NCBI RefSeq assembly: GCF_001463705.1
Contig: NZ_BBWH01000043.1
Location: forward strand, 1-64,000
Origin: Aureimonas sp. AU12
Lineage (GTDB): Bacteria > Pseudomonadota > Alphaproteobacteria > Rhizobiales > Rhizobiaceae
Direction of reading: 5' to 3'
Length of the DNA stretch: 64,000 nt
Shown: in pieces, positions 17,332 through 25,671 of the stretch
How the letters are laid out: the number at the start of each line of letters is the position of its first letter
Numbering within the stretch: position 1 is the first letter of the stretch
Notes under the pieces: generated by a model
The model's database searches: none
What the model saw: the letters and a program-made list of their open reading frames with translations, nothing else
Told to the model about the DNA's origin: nothing
Position numbers and translations under genes: made by a program

Positions 17332-18359
17332 TGGGCAACCGCATCTATGGCGCGCTCGTCGTCGTCGCACTCGCGCTCTTCGTTCTCTGGAACTCACTGT
17401 TCATCGTGCGCGAGGGCGACCAGGCCGTCGTGACCCGCTTCGGCGAAATCCAGCGCGTGGTGAACGAGCCCGGGCTCTACTTCAAGCTTCCCTTCAACTT
17501 CGCAGGGGCCGACAACATCCAGACGCTGCCCGATCGCCTGCTGCGGCTCGATCTCGACAACATCCGCGTCCAGGTTTCGGGCGGTGCGTTCTATGAGGTC
17601 GACGCGTTCCTCGTCTATCGCATCACCGATGCGGCCCGCTTCCGGCAGACGGTTTCGGGCTCGGTGACGCAGGCAGAGCAGCGCCTGCGCACGCGCTTCG
17701 ACGCGGCGATCCGCCGAGTCTACGGCCTGCGCAACTTCGAGTCGGCGCTGTCTGAAGAGCGCGGGCAGATGATGGTCGAGGTTCGCGACCAGATCCGTCC
17801 CGACGCGGCGTCCCTCGGCCTGTCGCTCGAAGACGTGCGTATCCGCCGCACCGACCTGACGCAGGAGGTTTCCCAGCAGACCTATGCCCGCATGCGGGCC
17901 GAGCGTCTCGCCGAAGCCGAACGCGTTCGGGCTCGCGGCCGGGTGTCGGCGCGCGAGATCCGCGCCGCTGCCGATCGCGAGGTGTCGGAGACGGTGGCGG
18001 GGGCACGGCGCGATTCCGAGATCCTGCAGGGCGAGGGCGAGGCCGAGCGCAACGCGATCTTCGCCACGGCCTACCAGCAGGATCCGGAGTTCTTCGAGTT
18101 CTATCGCTCCATGCAGGCCTACCGGACCTCGATGGAGAACGGCGGCACCACGATGCTGCTCTCGCCGAACTCGGAGTTCTTCCGCTACTTCGAGGGCGAC
18201 CGCAGCAGGACGCCGCTGCCCGCGGCGGCAGGTCCGGCAGCGTCTCCGGCGACGGCAGCGCAGGCTCCGGCGGCCGGTGTCCCGGCTCCGCCCCAAGCGC
18301 CGGCCGCTCCGCCGGCTGCCAACCCGGCGCCGGTGGCACAGCCCGCTCCCGCAAACTGA
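17331..18359 (+). CDS. hflC: HflC, SPFH/band 7 membrane protease regulator
   Basis: It is the partner of HflK in the FtsH-regulating complex. It has 342 residues. An N-terminal membrane anchor (residues 6-24) is followed by the HflC motif FIVREGDQAVVTRFGEI, the SPFH domain, a helical stretch (ARMRAERLAEAERVRARGR), and a conserved QDPEFFEFYRSMQAYR segment. The last 45 residues are an Ala/Pro-rich low-complexity tail, longer than in enterobacteria. The TGATG overlap with hflK indicates coupled translation. A clear terminator follows. Confidence 0.96.
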   Translation: MGNRIYGALVVVALALFVLWNSLFIVREGDQAVVTRFGEIQRVVNEPGLYFKLPFNFAGADNIQTLPDRLLRLDLDNIRVQVSGGAFYEVDAFLVYRITDAARFRQTVSGSVTQAEQRLRTRFDAAIRRVYGLRNFESALSEERGQMMVEVRDQIRPDAASLGLSLEDVRIRRTDLTQEVSQQTYARMRAERLAEAERVRARGRVSAREIRAAADREVSETVAGARRDSEILQGEGEAERNAIFATAYQQDPEFFEFYRSMQAYRTSMENGGTTMLLSPNSEFFRYFEGDRSRTPLPAAAGPAASPATAAQAPAAGVPAPPQAPAAPPAANPAPVAQPAPAN

Positions 18360-18380
18360 TCGGCATCGCCTGATCTTCGA

Positions 18381-18417
18381 GCCCGCCCCGACCCCGACAG
18401 GTCCGGGCGGGCTTTTT
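18381..18417 (+). terminator. Rho-independent terminator after hflC
   Basis: An 8-bp stem (GCCCGCCC at 18381-18388 with GGGCGGGC at 18405-18412) is followed by TTTTT. It ends the hflK-hflC unit, so degP must have its own promoter in 18418-18594. Confidence 0.85.
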
Positions 18418-18594
18418 CGTGGGCACGACATAAGGCCGCGCTGCGATCACCCTTCCGCGCGCGGCTCCACGGGCCTCTTGATTCGGTCGCTTTTATCGGA
18501 TTGCGTCGCAGGGTCGGCCTCCATCGAGGGCGCGAGTCGTGCCGGATCGGCCGCTTGCAAGGCGACCGCGCAACAGGACCGATCAGGAGTGCCG

Positions 18595-20232
18595 ATGACC
18601 GAGACCCGCCGAACCCGTTCGTCGCGACCGCTGCGCCGCGTCCTCGCGGCATCGCTCCTTCTCGCGGCGACCCCCGCCCTTGCGCAGGGCGTCATCGCGC
18701 CGCCCACTGGCAACCAGCCCATCGCGCCTCAGCCCCCGATGACCGACACGATCAACCCGAACGCGGCCGGCGTTCCCGCGCCGGCGCCGGGTTCGGCCCA
18801 GCCGCGCATGGAAGGGCCCGCCTCCGTCGCCGATCTCGCCGACCGCCTGCTCGGCGCCGTCGTCAATATCTCGACGTCGCAGAAGGTCGAAGGCGGCGAG
18901 GGCGAGGCGACGCCCGATCCCGATCCGGTCGTGCCCAAGCTCGACGCTCCCGACGGCTCGCCGCTTCAGGAGTTCTTCGACGGGCTGCTGAACGGCGACG
19001 AGGACGATGGCTCCAAGCGCGTGCAGTCGCTGGGCTCGGGCTTCGTCATCGACCCATCGGGCATCGTGGTGACGAACAACCACGTGATCGCCGACGCCGA
19101 CGAGATCACCATCAACTTCGCCGACGGCACACAGCTCGATGCCACCGTCGTCGGCATCGACCCCAAGACCGATCTGGCGGTGCTCAAAGTCGAGCCGAAG
19201 TCGCCGCTCGTCGCGGTGCGCTTCGGCGACAGCGAGCAGGTGCGCATCGGCGACTGGGTGATGGCGATCGGCAACCCGTTCGGCCTCGGCGGCTCGGTCA
19301 CGGTCGGCATCGTCTCGGCGCGCGGGCGCAACATCAATGCCGGCCCCTACGACAACTTCATCCAGACCGATGCCGCCATCAATCGCGGTAATTCCGGTGG
19401 TCCGCTCTTCGACATGTACGGCAACGTTATCGGCATCAACACGGCGATCATCTCGCCGACCGGCGGCTCGATCGGCCTCGGCTTCTCGATCCCCTCGCTT
19501 CTGGCCGAAAATGTCGTCGGCCAGCTCCGCGAGTTCGGCGAGATGCGTCGCGGCTGGCTCGGCATCCGCCTGCAGGAGGTGACAGACGAAATCGCCGAGG
19601 GCCTCGGCCTGCCGAATGCCCGGGGCGCGATCGTGATGGGCGTCGTGCCGAACGGCCCGTCCGACACCGGACAGATCGAGATCGGCGACGTCATCACCCG
19701 CTTCGACGGACGCGAGGTCGCGACCTCGCGCGATCTGCCCCGGATCGTCGCCGAGACGCCAGTCGGCAAGAGCGTCACGCTGAGCATCCTGCGCAAGGAC
19801 GCGGTGGATGCGGCGCCCAGGCCTGTGGAGGTGCAGATCACCCTCGGGCGGCTGGAGGACGGCGAGGAGCAGATGGCCGAGGTCAACGCCGCCAAGGGCG
19901 AGGCCGACAAGCCGAAGGCCGAAGCCGCCACGCCCAGCCCGGTGCTCGGCCTTCAGATGTCGGACATGAGCGACGAGTTGAAAACCCGCTACGATCTCGC
20001 CGCCGATCTCGACGGCGTCGTGGTGACCGAGGTCACGCCGAACTCGGCGGCGGCCGAAAAGGGCATCGAGGCCGGTGCGGTCATCAAGGAGATCGCGCAG
20101 GAGAAGGTGAAGGACGCCGCCGACGCGCGTACCAAGCTCGCCAAGCTGCAGAGCGACGGGCGCAAGAACGCGCTGCTGCTCGTGGCCGAAAAGAACGGCG
20201 ACCTGCGCTTCGTCGTGGTGCCGATAGACTGA
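18595..20232 (+). CDS. degP: DegP/HtrA-type periplasmic serine protease
   Basis: This 545-residue periplasmic protease and chaperone handles misfolded envelope proteins. It has a signal peptide (residues 1-30, Arg-rich start, cleaved near ALAQG). A Pro-rich linker follows, then the trypsin-like domain with the triad His in TNNHVIADAD, Asp in DPKTDLAVLKV and Ser in NRGNSGGPLFD. Two PDZ domains follow (about 285-375 and 440-540). AGGAG at 18585-18589 sets the start. It follows the hflKC operon and converges on an acetyltransferase gene with only four bases between the stops. The assignment to DegP rather than DegQ/MucD is by position and length and is not certain. Confidence 0.95.
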   Translation: MTETRRTRSSRPLRRVLAASLLLAATPALAQGVIAPPTGNQPIAPQPPMTDTINPNAAGVPAPAPGSAQPRMEGPASVADLADRLLGAVVNISTSQKVEGGEGEATPDPDPVVPKLDAPDGSPLQEFFDGLLNGDEDDGSKRVQSLGSGFVIDPSGIVVTNNHVIADADEITINFADGTQLDATVVGIDPKTDLAVLKVEPKSPLVAVRFGDSEQVRIGDWVMAIGNPFGLGGSVTVGIVSARGRNINAGPYDNFIQTDAAINRGNSGGPLFDMYGNVIGINTAIISPTGGSIGLGFSIPSLLAENVVGQLREFGEMRRGWLGIRLQEVTDEIAEGLGLPNARGAIVMGVVPNGPSDTGQIEIGDVITRFDGREVATSRDLPRIVAETPVGKSVTLSILRKDAVDAAPRPVEVQITLGRLEDGEEQMAEVNAAKGEADKPKAEAATPSPVLGLQMSDMSDELKTRYDLAADLDGVVVTEVTPNSAAAEKGIEAGAVIKEIAQEKVKDAADARTKLAKLQSDGRKNALLLVAEKNGDLRFVVVPID

Positions 20233-20236
20233 AGGA

Positions 20237-20794
20237 TCAGGCGCCGCCCGCGCGGCGCCAGTCTTCGCGGGCCAGTCGGTGGAGCCGGTGCCGCACGAGG
20301 TGAGGGTGGGTCGCGGCATCGACCATAGGATGGTGGAACTCGACGTCTCGGCGAAAGCCCAGCCGCTTGATCACTGCCTCGGAGGCGGCGTTGGTCGCGA
20401 CGCAATAGGCTGCGATTTCGGGGTGATCGAGGACCTCGAAGCCGTGGCGAAGGCTCGCGCGTCCGATCTCGGTCGCGTAGCCGAAACCCTGGGCTTCGCT
20501 CAACAGCGACCACAGAACCTGGGCCGGAGCCGAGAAGGGCATTCCGGCCGGCAAGCCCGCGAGACCAGCGAGGCCGAGGAAACGCCCGTCCGCGTTATGC
20601 ACCAGCGCCTCTGGCGCCACCCCGTCCCGTATGCGCCGTTCGGCGAAGCCGCGAAGGATCGTCGCCGTTTCCTCCGGGCTCCGCGCCGCAAAGAAACGGA
20701 GTACGGCGGGGTCGTCGTGCAGCGCCTGGAGGTTTGCGAGATCGTCCGGCGCGAAGGGGCGAAGTCGCAGGCGCTCGGAAGCGATCGCGCTCAG
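20237..20794 (-). CDS. GNAT family N-acetyltransferase without a standard start codon
   Basis: This is a ribosomal-protein-acetyltransferase (RimJ/RimL)-like GNAT protein; the substrate is unknown. The full domain, from SERLRLRPFAPDDLANLQ through ILRGFAERR and HPEIAAYCVATNAASEAVIKRLGF to the C-terminus, is open in one frame. Between the in-frame stop at 20813-20815 and the domain there is no ATG, GTG or TTG. The frame contains a CTG (20794-20792) that overlaps the serB stop as CTGA, placed like the common ATGA coupling, so I take it as the start (185 residues). The first standard start, a GTG at 20620, would lose about a third of the domain. Coupling to serB seems likely. Confidence 0.75.
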   Translation of the reverse strand: MSAIASERLRLRPFAPDDLANLQALHDDPAVLRFFAARSPEETATILRGFAERRIRDGVAPEALVHNADGRFLGLAGLAGLPAGMPFSAPAQVLWSLLSEAQGFGYATEIGRASLRHGFEVLDHPEIAAYCVATNAASEAVIKRLGFRRDVEFHHPMVDAATHPHLVRHRLHRLAREDWRRAGGA

Positions 20795-21672
20795 GATGCG
20801 AACTCGCTGGCCTTATAGCCCTGGAGGAAGAGAAGTGCGGTCAGGTCGCCGTGGTCGATCCGGTGCGGAGCCCGAGCGGCAACGGTCGGCTTGGCGTGGA
20901 TCGCGACGCCGGTGCCCGCTTCCAGGATCATCGGCAGGTCGTTCGCACCGTCGCCGACGGCGATGACGTCGGCCGACGAGAGGTGGTGCAGGGCGGCGAT
21001 CTCGCGCAGCGCCGCGAGCTTGGCCTCGGCGCCGAGGATCGGCTCGGTCACGGTCCCGGCCAGCTGATCGCCGTCGACGTCGAGAATGTTGGCGCGGTTC
21101 TCGGTGAAGCCGAGGCGTGCGCCGATGACCGAGGTGAAGGCCGTGAACCCGCCGGACACGAGGGCGGTGTGCGCGCCGGCGCGGTTCATCGTGCGAACCA
21201 GCTCGGGACCGCCTTCAGCCAATGTGATGTGACCGGCGATGACGTCGGCGATCACCGTGACCTTCAGGCCCTTTAGAAGCGCGACGCGCTCGCGCAGCGC
21301 AGGCTCGAAGGCGATCTCGCCGTTCATCGCCCGGGCGGTGATCGAGGCCACGGCGTCCTTGATGCCGACCGCTGCGGCGAGCTCGTCGATGCATTCCTGC
21401 GCGATCATCGTGGAGTCCATGTCGGCGAGGAGAATCCGCTTGCGCCGTCCGTGAAGCTCCTGCACCACGCAGTCTACCGCCTCGGCCGAGGCGAGCCGGC
21501 GCAGGCGTCCCATCGTCTCGCCGTCGGGCTTCGTGCTCGTGACGAGGTCGCAGGCGACACCCTGTTCCAGCCAGAGGGTCTCGGCCTCGCCGATCTCGCC
21601 GGCGGCCTCCTCGGCAAGGGTGCGGGTGACGCGTGGATCCCGGCGGGCCGACAGGAGAGTGACGACGAACAT
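20791..21672 (-). CDS. serB: Phosphoserine phosphatase
   Basis: It removes phosphate from O-phosphoserine in the last step of serine synthesis; it is an HAD-family cytoplasmic enzyme. It has 293 residues. An ACT-like N-terminal region (residues 1-80) is followed by the HAD motifs LLADMDSTMIAQECIDE (nucleophile Asp), LVSGGFTAF (motif II), AKLAALRE (Lys) and AVGDGANDLPMI (motif III). Its ATG is 18 bases from the ATG of miaA on the other strand. Its stop overlaps the GNAT frame. Confidence 0.97.
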   Translation of the reverse strand: MFVVTLLSARRDPRVTRTLAEEAAGEIGEAETLWLEQGVACDLVTSTKPDGETMGRLRRLASAEAVDCVVQELHGRRKRILLADMDSTMIAQECIDELAAAVGIKDAVASITARAMNGEIAFEPALRERVALLKGLKVTVIADVIAGHITLAEGGPELVRTMNRAGAHTALVSGGFTAFTSVIGARLGFTENRANILDVDGDQLAGTVTEPILGAEAKLAALREIAALHHLSSADVIAVGDGANDLPMILEAGTGVAIHAKPTVAARAPHRIDHGDLTALLFLQGYKASEFAS

Positions 21673-21690
21673 GGTCTGGGCGGCCTGACG

Positions 21691-22599
21691 ATGGAGAAAC
21701 CGGAGGCGATCCTGATAGCGGGGCCGACCGCGAGCGGCAAGTCGGCGCTGGCGGTGCGACTGGCCGAGCGGTTCGGCGGCGTCGTCGTGAATGCCGACTC
21801 GATGCAGGTCTATGTGGACCTGCGCATCCTCAGCGCTCGCCCGGCCGAGGACGAGATGGGTGGCATCGAGCATCGGCTCTACGGACACGTGCCGGGAGAC
21901 CGGGTCTATTCCGCCGGCGAGTGGCAGCGCGACATGGTCCCGCTTCTGGCGGAGCTTCGCGAGCGGGGCCGGGTGCCCGTGATCTGCGGCGGCACCGGCC
22001 TCTACTTCAAGGCGCTGCTCGGCGGGTTCGATGCGTTGCCGGATGTGCCCATGCCGATCCGCGAGCGCTGGCGGGCGCGGATGGCGGAGGAGGGACCCGC
22101 CGCGCTGCATGCCGTCCTTGCGATGAGCGACCCTGCGGCGGCCGCGCGCATCCGGCCGAGCGATTCGCAGCGGATCCTGCGCGCCCTCGAACTCGGCGAG
22201 GCGACGGCCGGACCGCTCGATGCGCTCCAGCGCGGATCGGGCGACGGTCTGGTCACGCCTGGCCGCACAAGACGGATCGTGCTTGCGCCGCCTCGACCGC
22301 AACTGCGCGACTGGATCGGGATCCGCTTCAACCGGATGCTGGACGCCGGCGCGATGGCGGAGGCGAGCGCGTTTCGCCGCCGGTTCGGTCCGTTGCGCAC
22401 GGCGGCCGGTCAGGCGATCGGGCTGACCGAACTCTGGCAGGTGGAAGACGGCGCGTTGGCGATCGACGCGGCGAAGATGCTGGCGGTGACGCGCACGCGG
22501 CAATACGCCAAGCGGCAGGAGACGTGGTTCCGCAACCAGTTCGACAACGGCTGGCACCGCTTCGAGAGCGCGGACGACGCCCTCGCGGCCTTCGATTGA
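21691..22599 (+). CDS. miaA: tRNA dimethylallyltransferase
   Basis: It transfers a dimethylallyl group to A37 of tRNAs that read codons starting with U. It has 302 residues. The P-loop is IAGPTASGKSAL, followed by NADSMQVYVDLRILSARP (tRNA and substrate contacts) and GGTGLYFKALLGG. The C-terminal half has RTRQYAKRQETWFRNQ. The ATG at 21691 directly precedes the P-loop strand, as in the family. It lies head to head with serB with 18 bases between start codons, so each promoter must lie inside the other gene or the leaders overlap. Confidence 0.97.
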   Translation: MEKPEAILIAGPTASGKSALAVRLAERFGGVVVNADSMQVYVDLRILSARPAEDEMGGIEHRLYGHVPGDRVYSAGEWQRDMVPLLAELRERGRVPVICGGTGLYFKALLGGFDALPDVPMPIRERWRARMAEEGPAALHAVLAMSDPAAAARIRPSDSQRILRALELGEATAGPLDALQRGSGDGLVTPGRTRRIVLAPPRPQLRDWIGIRFNRMLDAGAMAEASAFRRRFGPLRTAAGQAIGLTELWQVEDGALAIDAAKMLAVTRTRQYAKRQETWFRNQFDNGWHRFESADDALAAFD

Positions 22600-22612
22600 T
22601 ATGCTGGGCTTC

Positions 22613-22638
22613 GGAACCGATGTCGCGGCGGTCCCGTT
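22613..22638 (+). promoter_or_regulatory. Candidate EcfG/RpoE2 general-stress promoter of the DUF1206 gene
   Basis: GGAAC (22613-22617) is separated by 17 bases from CGTT (22635-22638). This exactly fits the alphaproteobacterial general stress consensus GGAAC-N16/17-CGTT. The DUF1206 start is 24 bases downstream, and GAGGGGAG precedes it. Confidence 0.65.
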
Positions 22639-22661
22639 GAGCCGCGGTTGAGGGGAGCGAC

Positions 22662-23504
22662 ATGACCACCAGCCCGATCGGGATCGACGACCATCGCGAC
22701 GCCATCGAGAAGGGCGCACGGCTTGGCTATCTTGCCCGCGCCGCGGTGTTCATCGTCATCGGCTACTTCGCCTTCAAGACGGCCTACACATCGGGTCAGA
22801 CCCTCAGCGAGAAGGAAGCCATCGCGGAGATCGTGGGATCGCCGGTCGGCAGCCTCATGCTGGTGCTTCTCGTCGTCGCCCTGCCGGCCTTTTCGCTCTG
22901 GCGCTTCGTCCAGGCGATCTTCGACGCCGACGGTTACGGCACCGGCGCCAAGGGCATCGCGACGCGCATCGGACGGTTCGTCTCCGGGCTCGCCTACCTC
23001 TTCCTGGCCGTCTATGCGGGCTCTCTTCTCTTCGGCGTCTCGACGGGCGGCGGCGAGGGCGGGGCGACCATGCTGGATAAATGGGCGCCGGCTTTCGGAC
23101 CTTGGTTCACGGTTCCCGCCGGCATCGTCATGGCAGGCGTCGCGGTCTCACAGGCCAAGAAGTCCTACAGTGGCGACTTCCTGCGGTTCCTCGCGCTGCC
23201 GCCGGCCCATGCGCGCTGGATGACCGCCGTCTGCCGCTTCGGCATCGCGGCCCGCGGCGTCGTCTTCGCGGCCATCTCCGTCCTGTTCTTCACCAGCGCC
23301 TCGCGCTGGGACATCCAGCATATGCCGGGCCTTGAGGATGCCTTGTCGGAGATCGGATCGTGGCCCTACGGCTGGATTCTTCTTTCGGCGACAGGGGCAG
23401 GCCTGATCGCGTTCGGCGCCTATGCGCTGATTCTCGCCCGCTATGGCCACATCCGCTCGCCTGATCTCGATCCGACGGACGCCCTGAAGGAGATGAAGGC
23501 TTGA
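22662..23504 (+). CDS. DUF1206 membrane protein
   Basis: This 280-residue integral membrane protein has six predicted membrane segments arranged as three two-helix repeats, the DUF1206 pattern. The repeats begin ARLGYLARAAVFIVIGYFAF, TRIGRFVSGLAYLFLAVYAG and CRFGIAARGVVFAAISVLFF, each with a G-x-x-A/R-G-x-V-like core. The function of the family is unknown. It sits alone between miaA and the ilvB leader. A stress-type promoter element directly upstream suggests induction under general stress. Confidence 0.88.
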   Translation: MTTSPIGIDDHRDAIEKGARLGYLARAAVFIVIGYFAFKTAYTSGQTLSEKEAIAEIVGSPVGSLMLVLLVVALPAFSLWRFVQAIFDADGYGTGAKGIATRIGRFVSGLAYLFLAVYAGSLLFGVSTGGGEGGATMLDKWAPAFGPWFTVPAGIVMAGVAVSQAKKSYSGDFLRFLALPPAHARWMTAVCRFGIAARGVVFAAISVLFFTSASRWDIQHMPGLEDALSEIGSWPYGWILLSATGAGLIAFGAYALILARYGHIRSPDLDPTDALKEMKA

Positions 23505-23574
23505 CGTTTGACAGATCCGATCTCTGCCGAATGGTGATTGACGGGCTGCGGGGCGAAGACTAGTGTTCGATCCC

Positions 23575-23628
23575 ATGTACACGAAGAAGCTTATTCTCGT
23601 AGGAAGGCGCACACGCGAGACGGTCTGA
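23575..23628 (+). CDS. Branched-chain amino acid leader peptide of ilvB (attenuator)
   Basis: This short frame of 17 codons encodes MYTKKLILVGRRTRETV. It contains Leu-Ile-Leu-Val in a row, which are exactly the products whose supply acetolactate synthase controls. It lies 128 bases before the ilvB start and is followed by RNA hairpins and a clear terminator. The start is an ATG with only a weak upstream purine stretch (GTTCGATCCC), so translation strength is uncertain. I infer ribosome-mediated attenuation: stalling at the LILV codons when these amino acids are scarce would alter folding downstream. This type of control is known for ilv and leu operons in proteobacteria. Confidence 0.75.
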   Translation: MYTKKLILVGRRTRETV

Positions 23629-23687
23629 CGACCGTCCGGCTGATGCCACGTGTGCGCAAGACAAAGGCCCCTCGAAGGGCCTTTTTT
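23607..23687 (+). promoter_or_regulatory. Transcription attenuator before ilvB with terminator hairpin
   Basis: GCGCACACG (23607-23615, inside the leader peptide just after the LILV codons) is perfectly complementary to CGTGTGCGC (23649-23657). Nested inside is GACGGTC-TGAC-GACCGTC (23619-23636), which spans the leader stop codon. A terminator follows: AAAGGCCC (23663-23670), loop CTCGAA, GGGCCTTT (23677-23684) and six T. A ribosome stalled on LILV would mask the 5' arm at 23607. I did not find a strong alternative antiterminator pairing by eye, so the exact switch is open. Confidence 0.7.
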
Positions 23688-23755
23688 ATTGCCGAAATTT
23701 CTGGAAACGAACGAGCCGACAGCAAGACCGGCGCACCAACTCGACAGGCCGAACG

Positions 23756-25549
23756 ATGAACGAGATGACGATCGACACCGGGATCCGCAAGATGACGGGC
23801 GCCCAGATGGTGGTTCAGGCCATGAAGGATCATGGCGTCGAGCACCTGTTCGGCTATCCCGGCGGCGCCGTTCTTCCGATCTACGACGCGCTGTTCCAGC
23901 AGAGCGATGTCAAGCACATCCTCGTCCGCCACGAACAGGGCGCCGGCCACGCGGCGGAGGGCTACGCGCGCTCGACCAACAAGGTCGGCGTCATGCTCGT
24001 CACCTCCGGCCCCGGCGCGACCAACGCGGTGACGCCGCTGCAGGACGCGCTGATGGACTCGATCCCGCTCGTCTGCATCACCGGGCAGGTCCCGACCACG
24101 CTGATCGGCTCGGACGCCTTCCAGGAATGTGACACGGTCGGCATCACGCGCCCCTGCACGAAGCACAACTGGCTGGTGAAGAGCGTCGAGGATCTCGCCG
24201 AGATCCTGCACGAGGCCTTTCACGTCGCGACTTCGGGGCGGCCCGGCCCGGTCGTCGTCGACATTCCGAAGGACGTTCAGTTCGCCACCGGCACCTACAC
24301 GCCGCCGGCGCTCTCGCGCGCCACGCAGCGCTACCAGCCCCGGCTCGATGCCGACCGGGGTCGTATCGCCGCGGCGGTCGAACTGATCAAGTCGGCCAAG
24401 AAGCCGATCCTCTATACCGGCGGCGGGGTCATCAATTCCGGCCCGGAGGCCTCGCGCCTGCTGCGTGAGTTCGTCGCGATGACCGGTTTCCCGATCACCT
24501 CGACGCTGATGGGCCTCGGCGCCTATCCGGCGTCCGGCGAGAACTGGCTCGGCATGCTCGGCATGCACGGGACCTACGAGGCCAACCTCGCGATGCATGA
24601 CTGCGACGTCATGATTTGCGTCGGCGCGCGCTTCGACGACCGGATCACCGGGCGGCTCGACGCCTTCTCGCCGAACTCGAAGAAGATCCACATCGACATC
24701 GACCCCTCGTCGATCAACAAGAACGTGCGCGTCGACCTGCCGATCATCGGCGACGTCGCTCATGTCCTCGAGGCGATGATCGCGTGCTGGCGCGAGACGG
24801 GCGCCTCGGTCGACGCCACGGCGCTCGCCGAGTGGAAGGGTCGCATCGCCCATTGGCAGGCGCGCAACTGCCTGGCCTACAAGCAGGAAGGCGATATCAT
24901 CATGCCGCAGCATGCGGTGAAGCGCCTCTACGAGCTGACGAAGCACCGCAAGACCTACATCACGACGGAAGTCGGCCAGCATCAGATGTGGGCGGCGCAG
25001 TTCTACGGCTTCGAGGAGCCCAACCGCTGGATGACCTCCGGTGGCCTCGGCACCATGGGCTACGGCCTGCCGGCGGCGGTCGGCGTCCAGATCGCGCATC
25101 CCGACGCGCTCGTCATCGACATTGCCGGCGACGCCTCGATCCAGATGATGACGCAGGAAATGTCCACCGCCGTCCAGCATGGCGCGCCGGTGAAGGTCTT
25201 CATCCTCAACAACCAGTACATGGGCATGGTCCGCCAGTGGCAGCAGCTCCTGCACGGCAATCGGCTGTCCAACTCCTATTCCGAGGCGCTGCCCGACTTC
25301 GTCAAGCTCGCCGAGGCCTATGGCGGCGCGGGCATCCGCATCGAGAAGGCCGGCGATCTCGATGCCGGCATCGAAGAGATGATCGCGATCGATCGTCCGG
25401 TGATCGTCGATTGCTGCGTCGCCAACCTCGCCAACTGCTTCCCGATGATCCCGTCCGGCAAGGCGCATAACGAGATCCTGCTGCCCGACGAGGCCAGCGA
25501 CGACGCGGTCGCCAACGCCATCGACGCCAAGGGCAAGGCGCTGGTGTAG
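23756..25549 (+). CDS. ilvB: Acetolactate synthase, large (catalytic) subunit
   Basis: This is the thiamine-diphosphate enzyme that condenses pyruvate with pyruvate or 2-oxobutyrate, the first common step to valine, leucine and isoleucine. It has 597 residues. The N-terminal PYR domain has FGYPGGAVLPIYDAL and the catalytic Glu in RHEQGAGHAAEGYAR. A central FAD/DHS-like domain follows, and then the PP domain with TSGGLGTMGYGLPAAVG and the metal motif GDASIQMM...NNQYMG. The small subunit follows after 122 bases. The long leader (from about 23560) carries an attenuator. The gene is called ilvI or ilvB in related genomes. Confidence 0.98.
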   Translation: MNEMTIDTGIRKMTGAQMVVQAMKDHGVEHLFGYPGGAVLPIYDALFQQSDVKHILVRHEQGAGHAAEGYARSTNKVGVMLVTSGPGATNAVTPLQDALMDSIPLVCITGQVPTTLIGSDAFQECDTVGITRPCTKHNWLVKSVEDLAEILHEAFHVATSGRPGPVVVDIPKDVQFATGTYTPPALSRATQRYQPRLDADRGRIAAAVELIKSAKKPILYTGGGVINSGPEASRLLREFVAMTGFPITSTLMGLGAYPASGENWLGMLGMHGTYEANLAMHDCDVMICVGARFDDRITGRLDAFSPNSKKIHIDIDPSSINKNVRVDLPIIGDVAHVLEAMIACWRETGASVDATALAEWKGRIAHWQARNCLAYKQEGDIIMPQHAVKRLYELTKHRKTYITTEVGQHQMWAAQFYGFEEPNRWMTSGGLGTMGYGLPAAVGVQIAHPDALVIDIAGDASIQMMTQEMSTAVQHGAPVKVFILNNQYMGMVRQWQQLLHGNRLSNSYSEALPDFVKLAEAYGGAGIRIEKAGDLDAGIEEMIAIDRPVIVDCCVANLANCFPMIPSGKAHNEILLPDEASDDAVANAIDAKGKALV

Positions 25550-25569
25550 CACCGGCCATCCGACACGGC

Positions 25570-25591
25570 GGGGGCGGTGCGAGCCGTCCCC
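25570..25591 (+). terminator. GC-rich hairpin between ilvB and ilvH
   Basis: GGGGGCGG pairs with CCGTCCCC (one G-T pair) around a six-base loop, followed only by GTTTCG. It is too weak in T to be a confident terminator, but it could lower transcription of the small-subunit gene relative to ilvB. Confidence 0.3.
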
Positions 25592-25671
25592 GTTTCGTCC
25601 GCCCGGTCGGCCCGCAAGGTCGCCGGCGCGGGATCCCGACCGTCTTCGCTCAAACCCTGCCGAGTGTCCTC

